DNA of 64,000 bases from Photobacterium alginatilyticum (GTDB taxonomy: Bacteria > Pseudomonadota > Gammaproteobacteria > Enterobacterales > Vibrionaceae): positions 1 to 64,000 of the forward strand of contig NZ_RSEJ01000022.1 of assembly GCF_009910675.1 (NCBI RefSeq). Direction: 5' to 3'. Of this stretch, positions 35,831 to 44,609 are shown piece after piece. A program made the translations under genes and the position numbers. The stretch's first letter is position 1; every line of letters begins with the position of its first letter. The notes under the pieces are model-generated. The model was not told where the DNA came from, did not search any database, and saw only the letters and a program-made list of their open reading frames with translations.

Positions 35831-36637
35831 TTAGCGATATGCGTTAAGCCAACTTAGAATGTCTTGATAATCTTTGAGAGATATATCCCAGCAACTGCTC
35901 GCTTGGCTTTGAGCAAAGTCAATCGCACCTTGGGTGAAAGCAGAAGTAGTAACCAGTATTACTTTATTGGGTCCCCCAATTGTATTTTTTACACCATGAA
36001 GAGCTCGAACAACCTCTACACCGACTTTATTGTCTGGTGCATACCTTTTACATTCAATAAAGTACTTTGTGTCAATACCCAACGCATGTCTCTGTATCGC
36101 AATGATGTCCTTTCCACCGTCTCTCGTGCTTTTTGTGAGAGTTACTTCAAAGCCACTATTTTTAAAGATTTCGGCAATAACTTGTTCAAATTCTCGTGGC
36201 TCGATTTGATGAAGGTGCTGAGGATTGTCTCTCAAGAATCTGGTAAGGTTCGGGATATTAGAACGAATTAAATTTATATCAGTGATGATTCTATCATCAC
36301 CTGGCAACCAGATTTTTGGCTGCGGTAAAGTGTAAATCGGTGAGTCGTCTAGATATGTAAAATATGGTTTACTGTTACAGCTAGCGCCGCTAGAATTGTT
36401 GATTACAGAATTAAGGACATCAACAGGGTACTCCGTAACATCAAAATTCAATGAAATATCGTTACCGCACCTAGTACAATCAAACTGATACAACAATTGA
36501 TACTCATTTTTCTGCCCCATGCCATTTTCACTATAACTGCTGTCGTAGCAATCGACTTCAAAATCTTTAACAGGAATCTTGTAAACTGAATCACATTCAT
36601 CACAAGAAGCATCAATTATCCCATCAAAAATCCACAT
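35831..36637 (-). CDS. Mrr-type restriction endonuclease (integron cassette gene)
   Basis: The 268-residue protein has N-terminal zinc-finger-like Cys pairs (CDECDS at the start, CTRCGN near 56) and a C-terminal Mrr_cat domain: REFEQVIAEIFKNSGFEVTL, then DGGKDIIA, IECKRY and VRALHGVKN. The Asp, Glu-x-Lys triad is intact (DGGKD...ECK). Mrr-type enzymes cut modified or foreign DNA. The stop is eight bases before a complete attC, so it is the gene of a cassette in reverse orientation. No methylase partner is nearby, consistent with a modification-dependent enzyme. Confidence 0.85.
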   Translation of the reverse strand: MWIFDGIIDASCDECDSVYKIPVKDFEVDCYDSSYSENGMGQKNEYQLLYQFDCTRCGNDISLNFDVTEYPVDVLNSVINNSSGASCNSKPYFTYLDDSPIYTLPQPKIWLPGDDRIITDINLIRSNIPNLTRFLRDNPQHLHQIEPREFEQVIAEIFKNSGFEVTLTKSTRDGGKDIIAIQRHALGIDTKYFIECKRYAPDNKVGVEVVRALHGVKNTIGGPNKVILVTTSAFTQGAIDFAQSQASSCWDISLKDYQDILSWLNAYR

Positions 36638-36832
36638 ATTTTGATTAACCTCATTTTAAAACTAACTTCATATTCCACGAACTCAGTTCATATATCTTCC
36701 AGATATCCGCGATATACGAAGAAGATTAACGCACAAAATTCGCATAACTCACCAGCCACCGCCTAGCTCGACACACATCCATCTACCGAATGGTTAACCA
36801 TATAACCATATGAAACTTAAGGTGTAAACAAC

Positions 36833-36885
36833 TTATCCGTCATCACTGCCTAACAATCCTGTCAACTTTGCCGCATAGTCCTGGA
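36833..36885 (-). pseudogene. Second integrase 3' end remnant
   Basis: Minus-strand DYAAKLTGLLGSDDG-stop parallels the end of the decayed integrase at 32374 ([15 protein letters not shown]-stop), and the similarity continues past the stop (GTAAACA.CTTATCCGTCAT on the plus strand at both loci). Only about 50 coding bases remain. The two copies flank a 4.4-kb segment with the nuclease genes. Confidence 0.6.
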
Positions 36886-36942
36886 TTGATCGCCAACCCT
36901 GCTAACCCGTTAGAAAATTTGAATTGTTTTATAAGAAGTAAT

Positions 36943-37074
36943 ATGATGAAGATTCATTGGCAAAATCCAATGGCGGGATTGGTCCCCCGTTTTAATGTAC
37001 AGGCGCATAGACGCCAGCTTCCTGCTGGTTTTTTTATGCGTGCGAATCAGCACACCCCTATTATGGTGGGCTGA
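36943..37074 (+). CDS. Possible leader peptide upstream of the antirepressor
   Basis: ATG 36943 to TGA 37074 encodes 43 residues (MMKIHWQNPMAGLVPRF..., ending HTPIMVG), with AAGAAG upstream. The frame reads through a terminator hairpin at 37014-37035, a layout compatible with attenuation or with a small phage gene like those next to P4-type immunity regions. I cannot identify the family, and the frame could be incidental to structured RNA. Confidence 0.35.
   Translation: MMKIHWQNPMAGLVPRFNVQAHRRQLPAGFFMRANQHTPIMVG
37014..37035 (+). terminator. Terminator or attenuator in the antirepressor leader
   Basis: CCAGC-TTCCT-GCTGG followed by seven T, inside a wider pairing CGCATA/TATGCG (37003-37008 with 37035-37040). 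It lies 160 bases before the antirepressor start. Confidence 0.6.
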
Positions 37075-37192
37075 TCGGGGCAGCTTCGGCTGGCCGTTCC
37101 CTGTGCAACGGTAGGACCAACCCCGGTCAGTTCACCACCCAAAGATTGGTCCCTTTGCGTGGTGATAACATCTCATTGCACAGGAGACGATT

Positions 37193-37786
37193 ATGTCTAA
37201 TCAAATCACCGTTCCTTTCCACGGTTCAAATCTCGTCATAGTTGAGCACGAAAGTCAGCCATTTACTCCTATGAAGCCTATTGTCGAAGGCATGGGCGTC
37301 TCTTGGCAGGGACAACATCAAAAGCTAAAAAATAACCCTCAGAGATGGGGTATAAAGGAAATCTTGATACCCTCAATAGACAAACACAATGCAATGATTT
37401 GCCTCCCCCTCCGTAAGCTATTTGGCTGGCTTCAAACCCTCTCCCCCAACAAAGTTAAACCTGAAATCCGCAACCTCGTAATCCAATACCAAAACGAATG
37501 TGACGACGTTCTCTGGCAATACTGGAACCAACAACATTCGAAGCCCACACCCCAAGTTATGCCGCCCAAAAGTATGCGCTTATTAATGGTCATGGAACAA
37601 GGCCAGGTAGTTAGCACGCAAGTTGTTCCTAACGACTGCATGGTATTCGGTCGCTCAGAAATTCCAGAACTCATCAAAGAGCCAGGCTTTTTCTCAATCC
37701 AAGATCTAAAGCGCATTGCTGACTTAGCCATGGCCAAAATAACCGAAGCAGCACAAAGCAATATTCAGGCTATCGGGCATCGTTGA
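37193..37786 (+). CDS. Phage antirepressor (P22_AR_N domain)
   Basis: The 197-residue protein begins with the P22 antirepressor N-terminal domain: VPFHGSNLVIVEH, then PMKPIVEGMGVSWQGQHQKL and CLPLRKLFGWLQTLSP, PEIRNLVIQYQNECDDVLW. Such proteins bind and inactivate phage repressors, triggering lytic genes. The start follows CAGGAGA. It belongs to the phage or satellite material left of the tail operon, but points the opposite way. The C-terminal part differs from P22 Ant, with a helical segment of unknown role. Confidence 0.9.
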   Translation: MSNQITVPFHGSNLVIVEHESQPFTPMKPIVEGMGVSWQGQHQKLKNNPQRWGIKEILIPSIDKHNAMICLPLRKLFGWLQTLSPNKVKPEIRNLVIQYQNECDDVLWQYWNQQHSKPTPQVMPPKSMRLLMVMEQGQVVSTQVVPNDCMVFGRSEIPELIKEPGFFSIQDLKRIADLAMAKITEAAQSNIQAIGHR

Positions 37787-38226
37787 ATTCTTAGTGGTAG
37801 GTGAGAATCATAGAAGCGTTACGCATAACGCATTCAAGAAGGTGCCGCCAAGCAACGGCGGTACCAAATAAATGGTGGTGGTGACTTAGGTGGCCGGAAA
37901 ATTTTTTTGCGCGAGGGTTGCCCTCGTTTGCAGGATTTAGGCTCTCAGAAGAACCTTACGTTGTTTTATCTAATCTGGATTAGGTTAGATACAACCTGGC
38001 ACTTTGCTCTACTATAGCTCGACCAGGTCAGACAGATTACTCTAACTCGTTCTTACCCGTAAGTTTGTTAGAGCTTTTTTACTCATTCATAAGCTATTTA
38101 TCTTGTTTAGCACTACCTATATTTAGGAGTTGGTTCTTAAAAATGAAACAAAGCAATGCCTATCTTGCTCTACAATGTTGTACATATTTATGCATACGAT
38201 CATCCTATGACATCGTAGAGGTTTAC
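37787..38226. other. Intergenic region with hairpins after the antirepressor
   Basis: About 440 bases without a convincing gene. GGTGCCGCC/GGCGGTACC near 37840-37864 and CGAGGG/CCCTCG near 37914-37928 are terminator-like hairpins for the antirepressor transcript. The remainder leads into the secreted-protein gene. Confidence 0.4.
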
Positions 38227-39546
38227 ATGGTATTCCTGAACACTCGCTATTATGTTTTAACTATCATTGCCTTATTGACCGTGCTTCATTCCGTTAAAGC
38301 TAATGAACTGTATATGTTAAACAATACAGGAGCATGGGGGCTCAGTCCTGAACCAGATCCATTTATAAACCAGTATCCCGTTATTACATACCTGCCTTAT
38401 GGAACAGTAATATTCTCTAAAGGGGAAGCTCCTGAAAAATTGAAAAGATACGGATATATAAGCATTGAGACTCAATACGGATACAAAGTATTAATTAAAG
38501 AACGCGATAAAGGTGGGAACTTAATATATACGAAGTTTGATAATATCATTTTAAAACCGCCATCGAATTATATCATAATGAATTTACCGATATTTTGCCC
38601 TTGGCAAGAAAACTTTTTAGCAATTGGTAGTGTTGAATGTGAAGATGACGGGGTGAATAAAAGACCTATTGGTAAAGGTTGGGTATATCAATTCAGAGAA
38701 AGTGATAAGGGAGACAAATGGCGCGAATTATATTTAAATCTCGACTTAAAAACTTCTGACGAACTTAAATCGCTTGGGTTAACCATAAAACAAGTTAAGT
38801 TTGATATTAAATTCAAAAAATTGGAATCATTGGAAGATAGTGGTCATATAACAATATTAAATAAAGAAATTCCTAGATTCACAATTTTTTATAAAACCAA
38901 ACCATTAATTTTACCTTGTGGAGCAAAAGAAATATCCGTCAAAGAGATAAAGGAAAGTTATAAACTTGGTATAGATGGAGAGGCATCAATAAAAACACCA
39001 GATGGAATTGGAAAGTTTTTCGAGATAATCAAGCTCTCGTTGGGTTTAAGTGGATCATACGAGACAAACAAAAATAGCACCAAGTCTTTAGAAATCACAG
39101 TTGATACGACAAATAGCTCTTACTTATTTAGAGTTGCCACGATAAAAGACACTAAAACTAATATCGAAAGAGATATAAGAATCACCAAACACTTTAACTG
39201 TGAGGAAAATAACTACGGGGAAAAGATAACAAAAGTTAAATTTTTAATTGATGATGGTCATGATTACATTCCGTATGAATTTCATGAACCTAGCAAAATC
39301 TTTAAATCTTATAATCAAGTGGTTGCACAAAAATACATGCCTAGGCCATACTTTATTAGCTACAATTCACCGGAACAATATACAAATGCATTAAGTCAAT
39401 TGATAGATGATACAAAAACATTGGATATTTATCTTGCGCATTTTATTTTATCCAACTTGAATTATACTTGTAAAAGTAATTTTAGGTGCTACTGTGAAAA
39501 AATATCAAACAATGAAAGTACGAAACATTGCAAAAAAAATAATTAG
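38227..39546 (+). CDS. Secreted protein of unknown function, AT-rich cargo gene
   Basis: The 439-residue protein has a signal peptide (about 1-24, TIIALLTVLHSVKA). It is beta-rich with many Tyr and Lys, and has several Cys pairs (CPWQENF...VEC near 110; a C-terminal CKSNFRCYC). I recognise no domain. AGAGG lies five bases before ATG 38227, which yields the signal peptide; an in-frame extension to 38065 does not. Low GC and opposite orientation to the prophage late genes suggest a recently acquired cargo gene. A secreted toxin or surface protein is possible but unproven. Confidence 0.6.
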   Translation: MVFLNTRYYVLTIIALLTVLHSVKANELYMLNNTGAWGLSPEPDPFINQYPVITYLPYGTVIFSKGEAPEKLKRYGYISIETQYGYKVLIKERDKGGNLIYTKFDNIILKPPSNYIIMNLPIFCPWQENFLAIGSVECEDDGVNKRPIGKGWVYQFRESDKGDKWRELYLNLDLKTSDELKSLGLTIKQVKFDIKFKKLESLEDSGHITILNKEIPRFTIFYKTKPLILPCGAKEISVKEIKESYKLGIDGEASIKTPDGIGKFFEIIKLSLGLSGSYETNKNSTKSLEITVDTTNSSYLFRVATIKDTKTNIERDIRITKHFNCEENNYGEKITKVKFLIDDGHDYIPYEFHEPSKIFKSYNQVVAQKYMPRPYFISYNSPEQYTNALSQLIDDTKTLDIYLAHFILSNLNYTCKSNFRCYCEKISNNESTKHCKKNN

Positions 39547-39802
39547 TATAGCTAAGGAAAATATACGTTCAGTAAGAAAGATCTGGCTCCATGCTAGGTC
39601 CACCTGAAGGTGTCAGTCACAATATCTCGGGACTTTAGTGATACAGTTATACTTGTTTCTTTTTGTATGCAAAGCTAGGTAGAAGTACAAGGGAGCCTTA
39701 AATCGGAATAATACCGCAATTAGCATATTCCAAGTCGAGTTAAGGATCAGAGCACCTAGGGATCCACTTGTGACAAGCCTTAGTGACTGATTGCCTTAGA
39801 AA

Positions 39803-39828
39803 TCGAAACAGGTAATAGCCAGTTTCGA
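39803..39828 (-). terminator. Hairpin at the end of the prophage tail operon
   Basis: TCGAAAC/GTTTCGA with a 12-base loop lies eight bases past the gpD stop, followed on the minus strand by TTTC. Probable end of the late transcript. Confidence 0.5.
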
Positions 39829-39835
39829 CAACAAT

Positions 39836-40846
39836 TTAACCTGTTGTAACCACCCCATGGTCACCAGACAGTCGCAGCTGCAAGCCTGACTCGCTGAGTG
39901 ACCATTCCACCGTTTTCAGGCGCCACTTGCCATCTTCCACATCACCGAAACCTTCCAGGTTAAGATGCCCCTCGGCAACCAAAGTTATCAAAGATGATCG
40001 AGCCGGCATCGTAATATCCAGCGTATCACTCCCCGACTTCACGCTTTTTGCTCGAGCGACGACAGCGGCCTTTGCTTCTTCATAGTTCGGATATTTAAAG
40101 ACGATCTTAAACTCTGGCTCTCCGGTGCCTGTTGATACCTCTTTGATGTCACCGGATTCAACATCGTGATAGGTAGCCACCACACGGCGAACATCATTAC
40201 GGCTGCTAAAACGGCACTGCCAGGTAGTGACTTGATGTGGCTCGATAGTGATATTAGTCAGCGGTTTGCCAGAAGCCGACTTCCCCTCGCCTTCTTTCAA
40301 AAACAACCAATAACCATTGGCTGGCTTGCTCACCGCGCCATAGCATTTAGCCAAGCGGGTCAGCAGGTTCATATCACTTTCGCTGACCTGATCAACATGC
40401 GATAGCTGAGTGCTATCCAGTTCACTGCTGATACGAGGTACCAGGCCATGTTCAGAGGCGACTGTTTTGACGATGTCACCCAGTGTCACGTTATCCCAAC
40501 TTCGGGTTTTCTGGGTCTGCAGGCTTCCGGGCTGTTTGCGATTATCCATCGGCGCGGCATTCGCTACAATTTGCACGACTCGCGGTGGGCCGCTCGATGT
40601 TACTTCATCAACTACATACAGGCCCTTGTCTGTCAGCTCGCCATTGAACCCCAAACCGAGGCGCAACAATGCACCTTTCTTCGGTGTTGGTACGGTATCA
40701 GGCAGGCTCACAGAAATTGCCAGCCTGTCTGATTCACTGCCTGCGTTATCCGTTAACGTCAGGCTGATAAGGTTACGCTGCATAACTGCCGTAATATCCT
40801 TTCCATCAGCAGATAATGAAAAGTCGGGCCGGTAATCTAATCCCAT
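39836..40846 (-). CDS. D: Phage late control/tail protein GpD
   Basis: The 336-residue protein matches P2 gpD: DYRPDFSLSADGKDITAVMQ at the N-terminus, SESDMNLLTRLAKCYG in the middle, and a C-terminal beta domain. gpD forms the baseplate hub at the distal tail (VgrG-like fold). Last gene of the tail operon, overlapping gpX by ten bases. Confidence 0.93.
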   Translation of the reverse strand: MGLDYRPDFSLSADGKDITAVMQRNLISLTLTDNAGSESDRLAISVSLPDTVPTPKKGALLRLGLGFNGELTDKGLYVVDEVTSSGPPRVVQIVANAAPMDNRKQPGSLQTQKTRSWDNVTLGDIVKTVASEHGLVPRISSELDSTQLSHVDQVSESDMNLLTRLAKCYGAVSKPANGYWLFLKEGEGKSASGKPLTNITIEPHQVTTWQCRFSSRNDVRRVVATYHDVESGDIKEVSTGTGEPEFKIVFKYPNYEEAKAAVVARAKSVKSGSDTLDITMPARSSLITLVAEGHLNLEGFGDVEDGKWRLKTVEWSLSESGLQLRLSGDHGVVTTG

Positions 40847-41043
40847 AAACTGGCTGACTCCCTAACGACGGGTGCAGGCAAATCTGGCAAGGTGATTTGA
40901 ATCCCGCTTGGCAATACAGCACCACGATCAGCCAAGCCCGGATTGGCTTTCAACACTTCAATTACCGCACTCTCGCGACCATAGTGACGCCAACAGATTG
41001 CATCAATCATATCCCCCTCACGGGTTCTGTAAGTCGTCGCCAT
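40837..41043 (-). CDS. X: Phage tail protein GpX (LysM-like)
   Basis: Sixty-eight residues with YRTREGDMIDAICWRHYG, ANPGLADRG and LPSGIQITLP, the LysM-like tail protein X of P2-type phages that probably contacts peptidoglycan or the baseplate hub. It overlaps gpU by 26 bases and gpD by ten. Confidence 0.93.
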   Translation of the reverse strand: MATTYRTREGDMIDAICWRHYGRESAVIEVLKANPGLADRGAVLPSGIQITLPDLPAPVVRESASLWD

Positions 41044-41422
41044 AGAAAGAGAGCTCCAAGGTAAAAGATTGAAGTCGCGGCAAGCCGCCTCTGATGAATT
41101 TGGTATTGGTTTCAGCCAAATCGGTCATCACCCAGTAACCCATCACATCGCCAAGCCCACTCACAAGCATCTGAGGTTTGTACTCATTTCCAATATCTGC
41201 CAGCTTCTCTATTTGGTGAACTCCAGCATTGCGGAAAGTCGTCGCCACCTCACCGTTCAATGAGATTTTGACAGGCGCTTTACCTGTGTATTGAAGTAGA
41301 TCGGACTGACCAATTCGAGACTGCGAATTCCACCGCCACTGCCACGTTCTGACCAGTTCACTATATGCGGCGGAATCAATGTTGAACTTGAAACCGCCAA
41401 GGGAGAGCATAACTTGAGCCAT
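41018..41422 (-). CDS. U: Phage tail completion protein GpU
   Basis: The 134-residue protein matches P2 gpU (MLSLGGFKFNIDSAAYSEL, WRWNSQSRIG, SLNGEVATTF). It is needed to finish the contractile tail. It shares one base with the stop of the tape measure gene and overlaps X. Confidence 0.9.
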   Translation of the reverse strand: MAQVMLSLGGFKFNIDSAAYSELVRTWQWRWNSQSRIGQSDLLQYTGKAPVKISLNGEVATTFRNAGVHQIEKLADIGNEYKPQMLVSGLGDVMGYWVMTDLAETNTKFIRGGLPRLQSFTLELSFYGDDLQNP

Positions 41423-43626
41423 TACCCGGCCTCCGGTAAATCATAAAGCGCACTACTTTGATAGCCTCCAAGCTTGGTGTGTACCGCTTTGGAAACTTCA
41501 GCCGGTGATTGGCCGGGCGCCGCATAAACCTTTATCTCGCCCACCTTTTGATGAACGGTATTACCTCTGTGGGCTGGATAACTGCCATAAATGGCAGACT
41601 TCGCTCTGCTGGGCTTGGCAACCTGCTGAGCGGCAGCCGCGTAGCTTGATGGGTAGCGGCCATATTGCGGGGGCTTCTGCTGTCGCTCTCTAGCTACCTG
41701 GTTGCGCTGAAAGAACGTGTTGGAAAGCGTGGGCCGAGCTGATTGTGTCTGTTTCGGCTCATCGTCACTATCCCAGAACTTCAGCGCCTTAAACGATGAC
41801 GAGAATCCTTCCCAGACACTGGACAGCTTGGCAATACCGGCATCAAAATCCCCGGTAATCAAATCCCACATCCCAGAAAAGAATTTCAGAACCGGCTGCC
41901 AATGGTTCACGATCAAACCAAGTGGAGACCAATCAAAGACTTTTTTAATGACGTTGAAGGTGGCCGGAAATTCGGTCTTAAACCAAGTGAGTTTCTCGCT
42001 GAACCAAGCGGTAACACTATCCCAATTCCGGTATAACTGGATCCCAGCAAAAACGAGACCGCTGACTGCTGCAACAGCTAACCCGATGGGATTCGCAGCC
42101 AAAACCGCATTAAACCCCGCCATACCGACTTTCATCATTCCCAGTGTCTTAACCGCCTGAGCTCCGGTAAAAATCATTCCCCCCAAGCCAACAAGCAGCT
42201 TCCCGGTAAGCAAGGACGCCACTGCTATTCCGACGGTTTTCCAGCCACCGAAAAACTGCACCACCCGGTTCACCATAGCCCCGGCATTCCACAGGGTGAC
42301 AGTGAAGTCTTTCACACCATACACCAGGCTTTTTACGGTACTGACGATCTCTTGCTTGTTGTTCCGAACAAAACTGCTGACAGTAACGCCCAAGCGTTGA
42401 ATATCACCAGCCATTTCTCCACCGACGATCCCAGAGATTTCCTGCCATGCAGAAGTAGCTACACTAGTCAGGCTTTTGAACGAGCTGCCATAAGCCTTCG
42501 CGCCATTGGCCCCCTGCTCGGTCAGCATATTGAACTTGCGCTGCGTATCCAGCAACTCGTTGAGAGATTTGCCTGTATTGCGGATATAGGTGATAACCTT
42601 GTTGCCTTCACCACCAAACAGCATGTCTGCCAACGATGCGGCCTGCTGCTTGTCGCTCACCTTCTCAAGCCGTTTCATGATAAATTCAAACTGGTCGGCG
42701 GCTGCCATACCTTCCATCATGGCGGCATCAATGCCGAGAGCACCAAAGACATCCGAAACTGAAGACTGGGCACCAAGTGCCTTGAACTCACCAAATTTAT
42801 TACTCAGTTCTTCAATCAAGTCCCCGATGTGTTCACCGTCCAGCCCAGCCTGATTGGCCACGCCGTTCCATGCCTTAAAGCGCTCGATACTCATATCGTA
42901 AGATTGGGCCAGACCAACCATAGTGGCTGTTTGCTGGTTGGTAACTGTCATCAGGCCTGTCATGGCAGTGGTGGTTGCCCAGATAGAGCCAACGGCAACC
43001 GTTCCGGCAGAAGCTATACCTCGAAAACTTTGCCCTATATTGGATGCTTTCTGAAATCCTTCTGCTTCATTAGCCGCCTTTCGAATACCAACCTCCAGCC
43101 GGTCATAACTCTGCTCAAGTTCATTTACATCCTTGATACTCTTTCGGATTTGGCTAGATTTTTTGTTTAACTTCGCTTGTTCCTTCGTATTTTTCCTAAT
43201 TTCATCCGTCAGCTTGTCACGAATCGCAACCTGATCATTGATTGATGATTCAAGCTGAGCATACTTGCGATTAATCGCATTTAATGCGGCACTCTCGCCA
43301 TCGGTTTGTGATTCACGTTCTTCATCAAGCTGTTTAAGCAATCGACGCTGTTTTTGTATCTCTCGATTAACGCCTCTCCTGCTTTCTTCCAATTCAGCCA
43401 AAGCCTGAACAGACTCACTCTGGTTTTTCTCGACAAGCGACAAATCATTCGCCGCCTTCTTCGACAGGTTGATAGTCTTAACAAGCGACTTCTGTTCACG
43501 CTCCAGCTCCTTGACAGATTTAGTGGCTAAGCCCATCGACTCTTTAAACACTGAACCAATTTTGGTGAAGCTACTGTCTACTGTGCCGCCTAAAGTGACG
43601 ACAGTTTTAAGATTTTGATTTACCAC
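41422..43626 (-). CDS. T: Phage tail tape measure protein (GpT)
   Basis: The 734-residue protein has a long N-terminal coiled coil (about 30-190), then the tape-measure core (SYDMSIERFKAWNGVANQAG; ADMLFGGEGNKVITYI), hydrophobic stretches around 445-520 that may insert in the host membrane, and a disordered Pro/Gln-rich C-terminus. It sets tail length and takes part in DNA injection. The start is a GTG at 43626, preceded by AAGGAGG. It follows the frameshifted E/E' gene as in P2. Confidence 0.92.
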   Translation of the reverse strand: MVNQNLKTVVTLGGTVDSSFTKIGSVFKESMGLATKSVKELEREQKSLVKTINLSKKAANDLSLVEKNQSESVQALAELEESRRGVNREIQKQRRLLKQLDEERESQTDGESAALNAINRKYAQLESSINDQVAIRDKLTDEIRKNTKEQAKLNKKSSQIRKSIKDVNELEQSYDRLEVGIRKAANEAEGFQKASNIGQSFRGIASAGTVAVGSIWATTTAMTGLMTVTNQQTATMVGLAQSYDMSIERFKAWNGVANQAGLDGEHIGDLIEELSNKFGEFKALGAQSSVSDVFGALGIDAAMMEGMAAADQFEFIMKRLEKVSDKQQAASLADMLFGGEGNKVITYIRNTGKSLNELLDTQRKFNMLTEQGANGAKAYGSSFKSLTSVATSAWQEISGIVGGEMAGDIQRLGVTVSSFVRNNKQEIVSTVKSLVYGVKDFTVTLWNAGAMVNRVVQFFGGWKTVGIAVASLLTGKLLVGLGGMIFTGAQAVKTLGMMKVGMAGFNAVLAANPIGLAVAAVSGLVFAGIQLYRNWDSVTAWFSEKLTWFKTEFPATFNVIKKVFDWSPLGLIVNHWQPVLKFFSGMWDLITGDFDAGIAKLSSVWEGFSSSFKALKFWDSDDEPKQTQSARPTLSNTFFQRNQVARERQQKPPQYGRYPSSYAAAAQQVAKPSRAKSAIYGSYPAHRGNTVHQKVGEIKVYAAPGQSPAEVSKAVHTKLGGYQSSALYDLPEAG

Positions 43627-43780
43627 TGCCTTCAGCCTCCTTCGGCAACAGTTCTAAAAAATCGATAAACGCTTTAAACGGCAGCTCCAACAACTCAGAG
43701 AGCGACCAGCCTGTGTGGCTGGCCAATACAATTAATCCTCGCTGGATGTCTCGTTCTCTGAGTGCTTCTTCCGAAAACCC
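43607..43780 (-). CDS. E': GpE' extension reached by -1 ribosomal frameshift
   Basis: The minus-strand -1 frame relative to gpE reads SEEALRERDIQRGLIVLASH, then TGWSLSELLELP and FIDFLELLPKEAEG before a TAA at 43607. It has no start codon of its own. The end of gpE contains the canonical slippery heptamer G-GGT-TTT (plus-strand 43774-43780), where a -1 slip joins VIVGF to SEEALRE. P2-type phages make gpE and the fused gpE+E' tail assembly chaperone this way. Confidence 0.8.
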   Translation of the reverse strand, partial: GFSEEALRERDIQRGLIVLASHTGWSLSELLELPFKAFIDFLELLPKEAEGSGKSKS

Positions 43781-44022
43781 ACGATGACTTCTTGCACCTG
43801 CTCATAGTCATTAAAATCAAGCTCCTGAATGAGCTCAGGCTCAACACCTGCAAGCAATGACATCAGGTGAACTTCTTTATCTGCAGACTCTTTATTCTGC
43901 TTATCGGCGATCAACTGATCGCGAACCTTTGGCCGACGGATGTCCAGCGTTTCAACTTTTTGTCCCTTATATTCAAACGGGAAATCCAGCGTTACCGATT
44001 TTGTTTCATTGGGGTATGGCAT
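43732..44022 (-). CDS. E: Phage tail assembly protein GpE
   Basis: The 96-residue protein (MPYPNETKSVTLDFPFEYKG, LDIRRPKVRDQL, PELIQELDFNDY) belongs to the P2 gpE/Mu gp41 tail assembly chaperones, which coat the tape measure during tail building. ATG 44022 follows AGGTAA; the in-frame TTG two codons earlier is less likely. Its 3' part contains the -1 slip site for E'. Confidence 0.88.
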   Translation of the reverse strand: MPYPNETKSVTLDFPFEYKGQKVETLDIRRPKVRDQLIADKQNKESADKEVHLMSLLAGVEPELIQELDFNDYEQVQEVIVGFRKKHSENETSSED

Positions 44023-44035
44023 AAACAATTACCTA

Positions 44036-44060
44036 TAAAAAAGGCCGCATCAGCGGCCTG
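44036..44060 (-). terminator. Terminator after the tail tube gene
   Basis: GGCCGC/GCGGCC with a four-base loop and a T run on the minus strand, between FII and E. It would lower transcription of the distal tail genes after abundant FI/FII. Confidence 0.85.
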
Positions 44061-44093
44061 TTAACACATTCATTGCGACCTTGGCCGCTCTCA

Positions 44094-44609
44094 TTAGCTC
44101 AGTTGCATCAATGCCCGGATACCTTCAAGCGCATCGATACCACCCAACTTACGAACATGGTTAACCGGGTCGATTTCAATCAGCTCAACACCGGAGCGAA
44201 CCACTTTGTAATAGTCCAGCTTTTGGGTGACTTTCATTGCTTTATCACTCTGATCACCGCCGTCCTGCGTATCACGCTCAATTTTGGTGATCATGCCGCC
44301 CAGCTCTTCAACCAGGTCGTAACTGTTACCTTTCAGATCCTGATACGTCGAACGCACTGATACCGCTGTCCGGCTACCCTGACGCAAGCCAAACAGAGGC
44401 AGAACGGTGACATCGACACCATAAATCGAGTAACTGGTTTCCATTCCAGCCATGCCAACATCGATTGGGATTGGCATATCCATATCACCCGCCTGAAAAT
44501 CCTTGGTGATCACTTCGAGTGCCGGTGGTGTGTATTCCTTGGCGTTACCAGCCTTGCCGATTCCATCTACCCAGATGGACCAGCGCTTCAGGATATTGTC
44601 TGCTGCCAT
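44094..44609 (-). CDS. FII: Phage major tail tube protein (FII)
   Basis: The 171-residue protein matches P2 FII: NILKRWSIWVDGIGKAGNAK, then PPALEVITKDFQAGDMDMP and PLFGLRQGS. It polymerises into the inner tube of the contractile tail. It starts in a TAATG overlap with the sheath gene stop and is followed by a terminator. Confidence 0.95.
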   Translation of the reverse strand: MAADNILKRWSIWVDGIGKAGNAKEYTPPALEVITKDFQAGDMDMPIPIDVGMAGMETSYSIYGVDVTVLPLFGLRQGSRTAVSVRSTYQDLKGNSYDLVEELGGMITKIERDTQDGGDQSDKAMKVTQKLDYYKVVRSGVELIEIDPVNHVRKLGGIDALEGIRALMQLS

